A DNA stretch of 26,724 nucleotides from Thermoplasmatales archaeon (GTDB lineage: Archaea; Thermoplasmatota; Thermoplasmata; Methanomassiliicoccales; Methanomethylophilaceae): assembly GCA_012522645.1 (NCBI GenBank), contig JAAYKC010000109.1, positions 1 to 26,724 on the forward strand, written 5' to 3'. Made by a program: the position numbers and the translations under genes. Position 1 is the first letter of the stretch. The number at the start of each line of letters is the position of its first letter. The notes below the pieces were generated by a model. That model was not told the origin of the DNA. It did no database searches and worked only from the letters and a program-made list of their open reading frames with translations. Positions 1 through 7,778 of this stretch are shown here, in pieces.

Positions 1-5
1 AACGC

Positions 6-311
6 GTGACCAAGAAAGCGGCATCCCGCATAGCGGAAGAGCGCATGTCCGCTCTTGCTGACATGTCAGGGGACGCCGTACGCAACGGGATGGACGACCG
101 GGCCGCAAGGTACGTGCTCCTGGCCAGGAAGATAAGCCAGAAGACCCGGACTCCCATGCCCGAGGGTTTCCGTTTCTGCAAGAAATGCAACATGCCCATG
201 CTCCCGGGGAAGAACTGCAGAGTGAGGCTCACCAGCGGAAGAGTGGTGACCACTTGCGAAAGATGTAATTCTGTGAAGCGTATGCCGTACTCAGTGGAGC
301 GGAGAACATGA
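6..311 (+). CDS. rnp4: Ribonuclease P protein component 4 (Rpp21/Rpr2 family)
   Basis: Protein subunit of archaeal RNase P, which removes 5' leaders from precursor tRNAs. The 101-residue product has a basic helical N-terminal half followed by a zinc ribbon with cysteine pairs at residues 58/61 and 84/87 (FCKKC and TCERC), the hallmark of Rpp21. Length is normal for the family. The start used is a GTG at position 6; because the window begins just upstream, an earlier start cannot be excluded and the promoter is not visible. The stop overlaps the ATG of the next gene (ATGA), so it appears to be the first visible gene of an RNA-metabolism operon with yhbY and serS. Confidence 0.9.
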   Translation: MTKKAASRIAEERMSALADMSGDAVRNGMDDRAARYVLLARKISQKTRTPMPEGFRFCKKCNMPMLPGKNCRVRLTSGRVVTTCERCNSVKRMPYSVERRT

Positions 312-601
312 CCGAGAAGGAAGCCAAGAAAGAGCTGATGCGAAGGAGCAAGGACCTGGATCCGACGATCCACGTCGGGAAGGACGGCCTCAAGGAATCC
401 GTGTTCCAAGAGGTGACGAATCAGCTGAAAAAGAACAGGCTGATCAAGATAAGGCTCCTGCCTGCGGCGGATATGACCACTGCCGACATGGCTTCCGCGA
501 TCGCCGAAGCCACCGGCTCAGCGGTCGTCGACGTACGCGGCAACATAGCGATCATGACGGATGCCAGGACCTGGCGTTCACTCTGCGAGAAGAAGGTCTG
601 A
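308..601 (+). CDS. YhbY/CRM-domain RNA-binding protein
   Basis: A 97-residue single CRM (CRS1-YhbY) domain protein. Visible hallmarks are the basic N-terminal helix, the segment HVGKDGL near residues 22-28, the alternating strand LIKIRLL near 45-51, and a C-terminal strand ending in a conserved-looking GNIAIM before the final helix. Bacterial YhbY associates with pre-50S particles and plant CRM proteins act in intron splicing; the archaeal role is not established, so ribosome assembly or RNA processing is inferred. The ATG overlaps the stop of rnp4 and only three bases separate its stop from the serS start, so the three genes are probably co-transcribed and translationally coupled. Confidence 0.88.
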   Translation: MTEKEAKKELMRRSKDLDPTIHVGKDGLKESVFQEVTNQLKKNRLIKIRLLPAADMTTADMASAIAEATGSAVVDVRGNIAIMTDARTWRSLCEKKV

Positions 602-604
602 GCA

Positions 605-1870
605 ATGCTTGACGTCAACATTATCAGAAAGGAACCTGAGAAGATCAGGGAGATGCTTATAAACAGGAATCTGAGCGATGAAGTGCTCAACAGGTTCCTT
701 GAGACAGACGGGGAATGGAAGAGCCTGATGGACCGGGGGAACCGCCTGAGGCAGGAGAGGAATGCTGTCTCCGCAGAGATCCCGAAACTCAGCGGCGAAG
801 AGAAGAAGGAACGCATAGACGCCATGAAGGTCGTCTCGGATGAGATCAAGAGAATAGAGTCAGAGACGATAAGACTGGCTCTCATAAGGGATGATTGCGT
901 TCTCAACATACCGAACATACCTCATCCCTCCGTACCGGTGGGCAAGGACGCATCCGACAATGTTGTGGTCTGCGAATGGGGGAACAAAAGGGAATTCGAT
1001 TTCAAGCCTAAAGAGCATTTCGAAATAGGCGAGGATCTCGACATAATAGATTTCGAGAGGGGCGTGAAGATCGCCGGAAGCGGATTCTACGTCCTGAAGG
1101 GAGACGGGGCCAGACTGGAGCGGGCCCTGATCAGCTATTTCCTGGATGAGAACAGGAAACGGGGATACAGAGAGGTGTTCCCTCCCGCGGTCGTTAACAC
1201 CGACTCAGTCACAGGCACGGGTCAGTACCCCAACCTCAAAGAGGACATGTACCACATCGAGAAGGATGACCTGTGGCTCAATCCCACGGCAGAGGTCCCG
1301 ATCACCAACATGCATTATGATGAGATTCTGGAGAAGAGCCAGCTCCCCATACGGTACACAGCTTACCTGCCTTCCTTCAGAAGAGAGGCGGGAAGGCACT
1401 CCGACACCCGGGGCATAATCCGGGTGCATCAGTTCAACAAAGTGGAGATGGTCCGCTTCGTGGAGCCCGAGGGATCCTTCGAGGTTCTGGAGGAGCTCAG
1501 AGGCGATGCGGAATCCCTTGTGAGGGGCCTGAAACTGCCTTACAGAGTATTGCTGCTCTGCACGGGGGACATGAGCTTCTCCTGCGCCAAATGCTATGAC
1601 CTGGAACTGTATGCTCCCGGAAAGGACGCATGGCTGGAGGCATCCTCCTGCTCATGCTTCACGGATTTCCAGGCCCGCAGGACCAAGATAAAGTACCGTC
1701 CCGAGCCCCATCTTAAGAGCGAGTTCATCCACACCCTGAACGGGTCGGGACTGGCTCTGCCCAGGACCATGGTGGCCGTCCTCGAGAACTATCAGAATGA
1801 GGACGGGACCGTTACCATACCGGATGTCCTGAGACCCTATATGGGCGGACAGGAGATCATCGGCAATTAG
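605..1870 (+). CDS. serS: Seryl-tRNA synthetase (canonical class II type)
   Basis: Charges tRNA-Ser in the cytoplasm. At 421 residues it has the canonical plan: an N-terminal long coiled-coil arm (about residues 30-100) that grips tRNA-Ser, then the class II core. Motif 1 lies near 184-197, the TAEVP segment at 228-232, motif 2 at 258-283 (FRREAG followed by RGIIRVHQF) and motif 3 at 379-397 (GSGLALPRT). This is the common bacterial/archaeal form, not the rare zinc-dependent form of some methanogens. The stop is TAG, and it overlaps the TAA stop of the convergent HD gene by three bases (1868-1869 shared within 1867-1870), leaving no intergenic space. A sequence resembling AAGGT precedes the ATG by about eight bases. 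Confidence 0.97.
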   Translation: MLDVNIIRKEPEKIREMLINRNLSDEVLNRFLETDGEWKSLMDRGNRLRQERNAVSAEIPKLSGEEKKERIDAMKVVSDEIKRIESETIRLALIRDDCVLNIPNIPHPSVPVGKDASDNVVVCEWGNKREFDFKPKEHFEIGEDLDIIDFERGVKIAGSGFYVLKGDGARLERALISYFLDENRKRGYREVFPPAVVNTDSVTGTGQYPNLKEDMYHIEKDDLWLNPTAEVPITNMHYDEILEKSQLPIRYTAYLPSFRREAGRHSDTRGIIRVHQFNKVEMVRFVEPEGSFEVLEELRGDAESLVRGLKLPYRVLLLCTGDMSFSCAKCYDLELYAPGKDAWLEASSCSCFTDFQARRTKIKYRPEPHLKSEFIHTLNGSGLALPRTMVAVLENYQNEDGTVTIPDVLRPYMGGQEIIGN

Positions 1871-3021
1871 ATGTCCATCTCCTCCAGGCGGCCTATGAGC
1901 TCGGCCGCCCCTATGGGCTCCCCTTCTCTCAGAAGCCTCTCCCTCAGACCGTCCTCTCCCCTCCTGAGGGACGATGAGGATACTCCGTACTGACGTGAGA
2001 CGTACGCTTCCATGTATGCTCCCATCACGTCGAAGAGCTTTATCACCGGTCCGTCGGTCACACCGTGCACCGGATCGTTCTTGTATTGGAACGGTTCGAA
2101 TATCATGAATTCGAACTCACTCCTCCACCCTTCCGGCAGAAGGGGCATTATCTCGGACTGCACCGAATCCCGCTCATACTCATCAAGGAGCTCGGCAAGG
2201 CCGCTGACATTCGTCTTCACAGGAGATATGACGTCCTTGGTCAGCACCTCGGGCAGATCATGGAAGAGAGCCGTGAAGAAATCGTTGTACTTCTGCTTGG
2301 GGCCCGCCCCCTTGTCCAGGTCATGAAGATATGTCATGTTCGACACCATCAGGGAATGTCCCAGCACCGTTGTCTGCGGGATCCTTGGTGTTCTGGTCCA
2401 TCTCTGCTGGAACCGGAGCTGGCCTATCATATTCGCAAAATCCTTGGCAGGTCCGCCTATCAGTATGTCGCTGACCCCGGCAAGATTCTTATGCATCTCC
2501 ACTTCGGACCTTATCGCCTCCCGGGTCTTTTCAATCCCTACGAAGGCTTTGTTCATTTCAGATATCAGGTCGAACTCCCATTTGGTGGCCAGATAATGTG
2601 CCCCCCGAATGATGCTCTCCTCCAGTCCCCTGCGGTCGGATCGGATGTACTTCTCGAATCTGTTCCTGAATCCTTCCTCCATGTCCGGAATGATCTCATC
2701 GAATTCGGAGAGGACGTAATCTATGATCTCCTCCGATTTCTCCTTCTTGATTTTATGGAAGACCTGGGGCTTCAGATCCGTGAGCGCGGTCCTCTGCATG
2801 AATGAGAACATGCAATACTCTATGATCTTCGTCCAGTCCACATCGGCGCCGGAGTCCTCCTCCCTCTTGCCGATATACCATGCTATGGCCACCTTGTGCG
2901 CCTGCTTGTCCAGTTCCGTCAGGTCCATGGGGCGGAGATGGTCATTCCATCTGTGCATGTTAACCGCATCAAAGAACCTGAAGATCAGGCTCATGTTCAG
3001 AGCCTTGCTCGAATGGGACAT
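1867..3021 (-). CDS. HD-domain phosphohydrolase, YfbR-like, with a degenerate N-terminal HD copy
   Basis: A 384-residue protein whose C-terminal half matches the YfbR-type HD fold: RW at 207-208, metal ligand H222, the HD pair H254-D255, E258 in the HDLPEVLT motif at the place of the catalytic Glu of E. coli YfbR, and D331 in KLFDVMGAY. YfbR hydrolyses 5'-deoxynucleoside monophosphates, so a nucleotide phosphohydrolase role is plausible; the substrate is unknown. The N-terminal half has the same spacing (RW at 24-25, H42, then residues 73-74, then 142), but the HD pair has become SF and the last Asp is His, suggesting an inactive duplicate. The ATG at 3021 sits about 28 bases from a weak TATA-like CATTTAAC, consistent with a leaderless mRNA. 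Confidence 0.85.
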   Translation of the reverse strand: MSHSSKALNMSLIFRFFDAVNMHRWNDHLRPMDLTELDKQAHKVAIAWYIGKREEDSGADVDWTKIIEYCMFSFMQRTALTDLKPQVFHKIKKEKSEEIIDYVLSEFDEIIPDMEEGFRNRFEKYIRSDRRGLEESIIRGAHYLATKWEFDLISEMNKAFVGIEKTREAIRSEVEMHKNLAGVSDILIGGPAKDFANMIGQLRFQQRWTRTPRIPQTTVLGHSLMVSNMTYLHDLDKGAGPKQKYNDFFTALFHDLPEVLTKDVISPVKTNVSGLAELLDEYERDSVQSEIMPLLPEGWRSEFEFMIFEPFQYKNDPVHGVTDGPVIKLFDVMGAYMEAYVSRQYGVSSSSLRRGEDGLRERLLREGEPIGAAELIGRLEEMDI

Positions 3022-3044
3022 GCCCAGTACAGTGGTCAGGATAA

Positions 3045-3053
3045 GGTTAAATG
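3045..3053 (-). promoter_or_regulatory. Weak TATA-like element for the HD gene
   Basis: The minus strand reads CATTTAAC here, about 28 bases upstream of the ATG at 3021, which is the spacing expected for a leaderless archaeal transcript. The match to a TATA consensus is weak. Confidence 0.35.
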
Positions 3054-3074
3054 TTTTTGGTAAAGGGTTTAAGC

Positions 3075-3091
3075 GGCCCCGTTAAGGGACC
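3075..3091 (-). terminator. Hairpin after the small membrane-protein gene
   Basis: Directly after the stop of the gene at 3092-3595 the minus strand can form GGUCCC-UUAAC-GGGGCC, a 6-bp stem with one G-U pair. No strong U tract follows, so the role as terminator is uncertain. Confidence 0.35.
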
Positions 3092-3595
3092 TCAGATGCT
3101 GAGCAGGATACCGCCGATGATCTGGCTTATGTTGACCAGTTTATCTTCCTCAGAGGAGGAGGAGGCTTCCACGCCCTTCAGCTGCTCAAGGAGCGCGTTG
3201 CCCCTTGCATCGTTGTATTTCCCGGCTGCGACCTGCGCATCGATCTTTGCGGCTGCAACCCTGAGTGCATCCGGAACTTTGCCTTCTCCTTTGAAGTTAG
3301 AGGCCCTGCTTACAGGCTCTGCAGCCTCCGCCTTGCCGTCATCCTTCTCCTTCTTCTTGAACGCATTTTTGATTTTATCAACGATCCCCATTTTTATCCC
3401 TCTTGAGTATCCTGTATCCCTTATGAAATACACCAGAACGATAGATGCCCATATCGCAACCGTGCCGATCCCCATCAGGATCAGGTAGTCGGTTTCGTTC
3501 GGAACGTACGCTCCGATGTATCCCGCAGCTCCCAAAAGAAGGACAGCGAACCCTGCTACGGCAAGTGCCAATCCTTTCTTTTGATTCCCGGACAT
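3092..3595 (-). CDS. Small membrane protein of unknown function
   Basis: I do not recognise this 167-residue protein. Two hydrophobic segments are visible near residues 9-31 and 36-58, separated by a short polar loop, so the N-terminus is a helical hairpin in the membrane. A basic stretch (about 75-88, KKKEKDD) follows, then a soluble, alanine-rich helical region and a Ser/Glu-rich linker near 150, ending in a short hydrophobic tail (IIGGILLSI). The positive-inside rule would place the long C-terminal part in the cytoplasm. The gene has its own TATA box (3621-3630) about 31 bases ahead of the ATG and nearly no leader. It is divergent from the aminotransferase operon and does not obviously belong to a pathway here. 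Confidence 0.7.
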   Translation of the reverse strand: MSGNQKKGLALAVAGFAVLLLGAAGYIGAYVPNETDYLILMGIGTVAIWASIVLVYFIRDTGYSRGIKMGIVDKIKNAFKKKEKDDGKAEAAEPVSRASNFKGEGKVPDALRVAAAKIDAQVAAGKYNDARGNALLEQLKGVEASSSSEEDKLVNISQIIGGILLSI

Positions 3596-3620
3596 TCACT
3601 GATTAACACAATTGCCATCG

Positions 3621-3630
3621 TTTATATTTG
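3621..3630 (-). promoter_or_regulatory. TATA box for the gene at 3092-3595
   Basis: The minus strand reads CAAATATAAA, centred about 31 bases upstream of the ATG. A second AT-rich stretch (CTATATAG) lies at about 3633-3640. No Shine-Dalgarno sequence precedes the ATG, which fits a very short leader. Confidence 0.55.
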
Positions 3631-3691
3631 TTACTATATAGCCACACGCAATAACGGATGTATATCCTGACCTCTGAATAAGAGTGCTATC

Positions 3692-3701
3692 CTTAATATT
3701 T
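3692..3701 (+). promoter_or_regulatory. TATA box for the aminotransferase operon
   Basis: CTTAATATTT is centred about 25 bases before the ATG at 3721 with no ribosome binding site between, the usual layout of a leaderless archaeal mRNA. Confidence 0.6.
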
Positions 3702-3720
3702 CGAACACGTTGCAGGTCGC

Positions 3721-4854
3721 ATGGAAATATCCCGAAGGCTTAATTCGATTCCCATGTCAGGAATAAGGAAGATGTTCGATCTGGCCGGACCTGACAGCAT
3801 CAACCTGGGTCTCGGCGAACCGGACCTGAATCCTCCGAATACGGCAATAGAGGCCATGGCAGAGGCTTCCAGAGCGGGATTCAACAAATACGGTCCTACG
3901 GCAGGCATAATGCCCTTACGGCAGGCTGTGGCAGAACGGTACCGGCTCCACGGGATAAGCGGGGGGAATGTCATGATAACACCCAGCGGCTCAACGGCTC
4001 TGCTGGAGGTTACCCAGGCCCTGATCGATCCGGGAGATGAGGCGCTCGTCCCCAGCCCCGGCTTCGTGATATACAGTCCGCATACGGTTCTGGCCGGAGG
4101 GAAGCCCGTGGAATACCGCTTCACCGGAGAGGATTTTCAACCCGACATAGATGATATCCTGTCCAAGATAAACGATAACACCAAGGCGATATTCGTGAAC
4201 AACCCGTCCAATCCGACGGGAGCTGTTCTCACCGAAGATTCATTCAACGCGCTCTGCGATGTGGCCGATGATCACGGCATAACCGTTGTGGCGGATGAGG
4301 TCTACGATTGCTTCGTTTACGAGGGGATCCACAGATCCTTCCTGTCAAGGTTGGACACCTCTGTCGTCATAGGCGGATTCTCGAAGATGATGGCGGTCAC
4401 AGGATGGAGAATGGGTTTCCTTGTGGCGGACGAGAGCATAATGGATGCCATGATCAAGATGCAGTATCATGTATGTGCCAGCCCTAACATGCCGGCCATG
4501 TACGGCATTCTGGCGGCCCTGCCCGGCATAGACGGGTACCTTGAGAATGCCAGATCCGTATTCAGGAAGCGCAGGGACCTCATAGTGAGGAGGATCAACG
4601 AGATAGACGGCATGAGCATTGACCCGCCGAAGGGTGCGTTCTACGCCTTCCCGTCCTATGATCTCGATATTAAATCCGCGGACCTGAGCATGCGCCTGGC
4701 GAAGGACGGGCTCATATGCTCGCCCGGTTCCGCTTTCGGAACGTACGGGGAGGGGCACTTGAGATTCTCCTATGCGGCAGACGAGAGCAAGATTGAGAAA
4801 GGGATGGACATATTAGCAGATACAATGAGCAAACTGAGAGGGACATCATTATGA
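3721..4854 (+). CDS. Pyridoxal-phosphate aminotransferase, class I/II (AspC-like)
   Basis: A 377-residue fold-type I aminotransferase. Residues that hold the cofactor are visible: N164 in NNPSNPTG, D192 and Y195 in ADEVYD, the Schiff-base lysine K222 in GGFSKMMAVTGWRMG, and R230 in the same motif. The substrate-carboxylate Arg is probably the one in LRFSYA near residue 348. Family members transaminate aspartate, alanine or aromatic amino acids; sequence alone does not settle which. It is first in an operon whose next genes overlap by ATGA (an unknown protein, then mevalonate kinase). Its start directly follows a TATA box, so it is likely translated from a leaderless mRNA. Confidence 0.92.
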   Translation: MEISRRLNSIPMSGIRKMFDLAGPDSINLGLGEPDLNPPNTAIEAMAEASRAGFNKYGPTAGIMPLRQAVAERYRLHGISGGNVMITPSGSTALLEVTQALIDPGDEALVPSPGFVIYSPHTVLAGGKPVEYRFTGEDFQPDIDDILSKINDNTKAIFVNNPSNPTGAVLTEDSFNALCDVADDHGITVVADEVYDCFVYEGIHRSFLSRLDTSVVIGGFSKMMAVTGWRMGFLVADESIMDAMIKMQYHVCASPNMPAMYGILAALPGIDGYLENARSVFRKRRDLIVRRINEIDGMSIDPPKGAFYAFPSYDLDIKSADLSMRLAKDGLICSPGSAFGTYGEGHLRFSYAADESKIEKGMDILADTMSKLRGTSL

Positions 4855-5411
4855 CCGACAAGATGAAGAGAACGAACCAGAATAGAAACCAGGAGACCAG
4901 AGCGGAGATCGACCCGGATACCGGGGAGATAAACACCGTATTCAATGATGACGTCATGGTAGCTGAGAAGCAGCTGTGGGAGAAGAACCCCAAGAGAACC
5001 ATGGTCATGAGGGACCTTTGGTATAACGACCTGATCCGGAGCATAGAAGAGGATGACGGCATAACCCCGGAGGGAAGGAAGGAAATGGCTTTCATGATGG
5101 CCACCAACAGTGTGCTGGATATGATCATGGAATCAGTCCCTGAGGATCTCGCCATGGAGCTGAGCTTCTGCCTGGACAGCACATTGGGGTTGGCGGTGGT
5201 CAACAAGAACAACAATGTCGACCTCATGGAAGAGTACTACAAGGCCACAGGCTTGTTGAAAAGAGAGGATTACAACTCGGATGATGAGTTCGACAGAGCA
5301 TTGGAAGCTTTGGAAGAGCATTGGTGGTCCATAGGGCAGCCGGCCCTGAATATGAGAAGTGCCAATGACTCCATCATCGAGGCGCTGGCAAAATACGGGC
5401 TGAACGAATGA
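4851..5411 (+). CDS. Conserved-looking soluble protein of unknown function
   Basis: I do not recognise a family. The 186-residue product is acidic and appears mostly helical, with no signal peptide, membrane segment or cysteine motif (a single Cys near residue 107). The first 25 residues are polar and basic; a Trp-rich segment (EEHWWSIGQPAL) lies near 149-160. The ATG overlaps the aminotransferase stop (ATGA) and is preceded by GAGAGGG, a reasonable ribosome binding site; its own stop overlaps the mevalonate kinase ATG in the same way. This tight coupling on both sides and its codon use argue that it is a real gene whose product is needed together with its neighbours. Confidence 0.85.
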   Translation: MTDKMKRTNQNRNQETRAEIDPDTGEINTVFNDDVMVAEKQLWEKNPKRTMVMRDLWYNDLIRSIEEDDGITPEGRKEMAFMMATNSVLDMIMESVPEDLAMELSFCLDSTLGLAVVNKNNNVDLMEEYYKATGLLKREDYNSDDEFDRALEALEEHWWSIGQPALNMRSANDSIIEALAKYGLNE

Positions 5412-6358
5412 AGGGAAAATGCGTACGGGCCTCTGCGCCCGGCAAGCTCATCGTGCTCGGTGAACATTCGGTGGTGTTCGGAAAGCCTGCTCTGGCTCTT
5501 GCCATAGATCGCAGATTCCGTTGCGAGATATCTCCGGGGTCCGGAATATTACTTAACGGAACCGGCCTTTCCCCCAGACTGCATCCCCATATAGACACGA
5601 TACTCAGGAAGAGAGAGGTCTCGGATCTGAATATAATCACTGACAGCAACATCCCGTCCGGTTCAGGATTGGGGTCCTCCGCTGCACTTTCCGCAGCGCT
5701 GATAAGCGCTGTCAGACTGATGAGGGGAGAGGATTGCGGAGAGGAGGCTGTCGCCAGAGAAGCGTTCGAGACCGAATACGAAGTCCAGGGCAGAGCCAGC
5801 CCGATAGATACATCCACCAGCGCCCACGGGGGCGGTGTCGCTGTGAACTGCCCGGAGGGCATGGGGAAGCCCATCTGGAACATTTCTAAGGGTGAGAACT
5901 CCTGGACCGTCTCGGACATACCGGTCCCGGAGATGACGTTCGTCGTCGGTTACACAGGAATAAAAGCTGCCACAGGCCCTCTGGTCGAAAAGGTCAGGAA
6001 GTACAAGGAGAGCAACCGTTTCGCATCTGATATCATAGATGAGATAGGGGATCTCACCTTGGAGGGAATGGCGGCAGTCTCAAGAGATGACAAAGAGCAT
6101 CTGGGGGGCCTGATGACCCGGGACCATAAGCTCCTGTCCATACTGGGGGTCTCCTGCAGAGAGCTGAACAGACTCGTTGACGCATCCCTGGAATATTCTT
6201 ACGGTGCGAAGCTCACCGGCTCCGGCGGCGGAGGGAGCATGATAGCTCTGACGGATGAGCCGGAGAAGGTCTGCAAGGCCATATCCCTCAGGGGCGGTGA
6301 GCCCTTCATAGTCAGAACCGGGGTGCCCGGCTCGGCTGCCGGATTCACGAATTCGTAA
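5408..6358 (+). CDS. mvk: Mevalonate kinase
   Basis: GHMP-family kinase that phosphorylates mevalonate at the 5 position, feeding isoprenoid and hence archaeal lipid synthesis. In 316 residues it shows the N-terminal motif PGKLIVLGEHSVV (11-23), the ATP-binding loop PSGSGLGSSAA (83-93), the catalytic Asp in ASPIDTSTS (about D134), and the C-terminal glycine-rich motif KLTGSGGGGS (268-277). Length and motif order are those of archaeal mevalonate kinase; the mevalonate 3-kinases of Thermoplasma are divergent relatives of the decarboxylase and would not show this pattern. It ends convergently against the lipid operon tes-fdx-ggr, with a hairpin between, so two steps of lipid synthesis lie side by side. 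Confidence 0.92.
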   Translation: MKGKCVRASAPGKLIVLGEHSVVFGKPALALAIDRRFRCEISPGSGILLNGTGLSPRLHPHIDTILRKREVSDLNIITDSNIPSGSGLGSSAALSAALISAVRLMRGEDCGEEAVAREAFETEYEVQGRASPIDTSTSAHGGGVAVNCPEGMGKPIWNISKGENSWTVSDIPVPEMTFVVGYTGIKAATGPLVEKVRKYKESNRFASDIIDEIGDLTLEGMAAVSRDDKEHLGGLMTRDHKLLSILGVSCRELNRLVDASLEYSYGAKLTGSGGGGSMIALTDEPEKVCKAISLRGGEPFIVRTGVPGSAAGFTNS

Positions 6359-6370
6359 TAAAGTAAAGGT

Positions 6371-6389
6371 GGCGGGCACGGGGCCCGCC
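6371..6389. terminator. Bidirectional hairpin between mvk and geranylgeranyl reductase
   Basis: GGCGGGC and GCCCGCC form a 7-bp stem with a 5-base loop, followed on the plus strand by GTTTGTTG. It lies in the 40-base gap between two convergent stops (TAA of mvk, TGA of the reductase) and can fold in RNA from either strand. Confidence 0.6.
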
Positions 6390-6398
6390 GTTTGTTGC

Positions 6399-7598
6399 TC
6401 AGATCAGGTCCTCGAATCCTTCGACGACCTGAGGGAACTTCTCCTTGATCACTTTCAGGAGATTGTACACATTGACTTCTCCTATATCGGAGTCCTGGAT
6501 CAGCAGTACGAGCTCGTCGATCGTCTTGTCATCGAGCTGTGCCAGCCTCTCCTTCGCCATGAAGTTCCTGTAGAGCTTGTCCTCCATCCTGTCGCGCCAC
6601 ATCTTCTCGTAGGGCTTGAGGGCCTTTTTGGAGAAGTCGTTCTTCTTCGCGCATTCGGTCAGGACCTTCCCTGCATACATGCCTGTCCTGCATGCGTGGC
6701 AGATACCGCCGCCGGTGATGGGATCTATGATCCTCGCGGCATCCCCCACCAGAACAAGATTGTCCGCAGTGGCGTCGTCCATTCCGGGGCATGTGGAGAC
6801 CATGCCTCCCACTATCTCGAGGACCTGCCCCTTGTTCAGGCGCGGATCCTCCGCTATGAATTTGTCCAGATAATATTTCGGATCGGCGCCGAGCTTGCAC
6901 TTGGTGCCCTGTACCCCCAGACCCACATTGGCTATGTTATCCCCCTTGGGGAATATCCATACGTAGCCTCCGGGCGCCGGGGACCCTACGACGAACTCAC
7001 AGTACTCCGCATCGATGTCGATACCGGTCATCCTGTACTGCAGGCATGTCACAATGTCCGAGAGCTTGATGCCTGTGTCCATGCCGGCCCATCTGGCGAC
7101 CTGGCTCTCGAAGCCGTCCGCGGCCACCACGCACTTCGCGTAGATCTCGATCGGCTCACCCATGCTCTTGGCCCTGACGCCTATGAGCTTGTTGTTCCCG
7201 TCCTTTATGACTCCGGTGCATCCGGTGCGCAGCATTATGTCCGCGCCTGCCTCGGCGGCCATGGCCGCAAGATGCTTGTCGAAGAGATGCCTCTCCAGGA
7301 CATATCCGACCTCCGCACCTGCCTGGCTCTCATCCAGCTGGAATTTATGCCCGCTGGGGGATTTGATTATCGCTCCCACCATATCAGCGCATATCCATGC
7401 AGGATCCGGTTCTATGCCCACCTCTGTGAGCCATTTCTTGGAGACTCCTTCGGCGCACCTCAGAGGTGCCCCTATCTCAGCGTCCTTCTCTATCATTATG
7501 GTCTTGAGACCGCCTTCCGCACAATATTTAGCGGCCATGCTGCCTCCCGGGCCCCCGCCGACGACCACGATGTCGCAGTCATATCTCTTAGCAGCCAT
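6399..7598 (-). CDS. Geranylgeranyl reductase family protein (archaeal lipid saturase)
   Basis: FAD-dependent reductase that saturates the geranylgeranyl chains of digeranylgeranylglycerolipids to give archaeol-type lipids. In 399 residues it has the N-terminal Rossmann motif GGGPGG (14-19), the family signature RCAEG (47-51), and the second FAD motif GDAARIIDPITGGG (285-298) followed by the H-A-x-x-x-G region typical of the family. A strong ribosome binding site, AAGGAGGT, lies seven bases before the ATG inside the end of the ferredoxin gene, with which it nearly abuts. Ferredoxin as electron donor fits published work on the Methanosarcina enzyme and is supported here by gene order. Last gene of the tes-fdx-ggr operon. 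Confidence 0.93.
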   Translation of the reverse strand: MAAKRYDCDIVVVGGGPGGSMAAKYCAEGGLKTIMIEKDAEIGAPLRCAEGVSKKWLTEVGIEPDPAWICADMVGAIIKSPSGHKFQLDESQAGAEVGYVLERHLFDKHLAAMAAEAGADIMLRTGCTGVIKDGNNKLIGVRAKSMGEPIEIYAKCVVAADGFESQVARWAGMDTGIKLSDIVTCLQYRMTGIDIDAEYCEFVVGSPAPGGYVWIFPKGDNIANVGLGVQGTKCKLGADPKYYLDKFIAEDPRLNKGQVLEIVGGMVSTCPGMDDATADNLVLVGDAARIIDPITGGGICHACRTGMYAGKVLTECAKKNDFSKKALKPYEKMWRDRMEDKLYRNFMAKERLAQLDDKTIDELVLLIQDSDIGEVNVYNLLKVIKEKFPQVVEGFEDLI

Positions 7599-7769
7599 TC
7601 AGGATACCTCCTTGGACAGGGCCCCCACCGGGCAGATCTTTATGCATCTGCCGCAAAGGTTGCATCTCTCATTGAATTCCAGGATGTAATCGTTGAGATA
7701 TATCGCATTCTGGGGGCATGAACCGGCACACCCTCCGCAATGCAGGCATTTGTCGTAGTTCACTTTCAT
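7599..7769 (-). CDS. Small 2[4Fe-4S] ferredoxin
   Basis: A short gene between the tetraether synthase and the reductase. Translation from the ATG at 7769 gives 56 residues (MKVNYDKC...), ending KEVS. It contains two full cluster motifs, CLHCGGCAGSCP and CNLCGRCIKICP, each CxxCxxCxxxCP, so it binds two [4Fe-4S] clusters like bacterial-type ferredoxins. An ATG two codons upstream (7775) is possible, but the GAGG overlapping the tes stop is spaced seven bases from the 7769 ATG and only one base from 7775. The gene follows the tes stop by a few bases and ends directly at the reductase start, so it is probably the electron carrier for one or both enzymes. Confidence 0.93.
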   Translation of the reverse strand: MKVNYDKCLHCGGCAGSCPQNAIYLNDYILEFNERCNLCGRCIKICPVGALSKEVS

Positions 7770-7778
7770 TCTCATCCC

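Noticed and set aside
6369..7721. A 450-codon open frame on the plus strand
   Set aside because: It is antisense to the geranylgeranyl reductase and ferredoxin genes, which have clear motifs and ribosome binding sites; high GC codon use leaves long open frames on the opposite strand.
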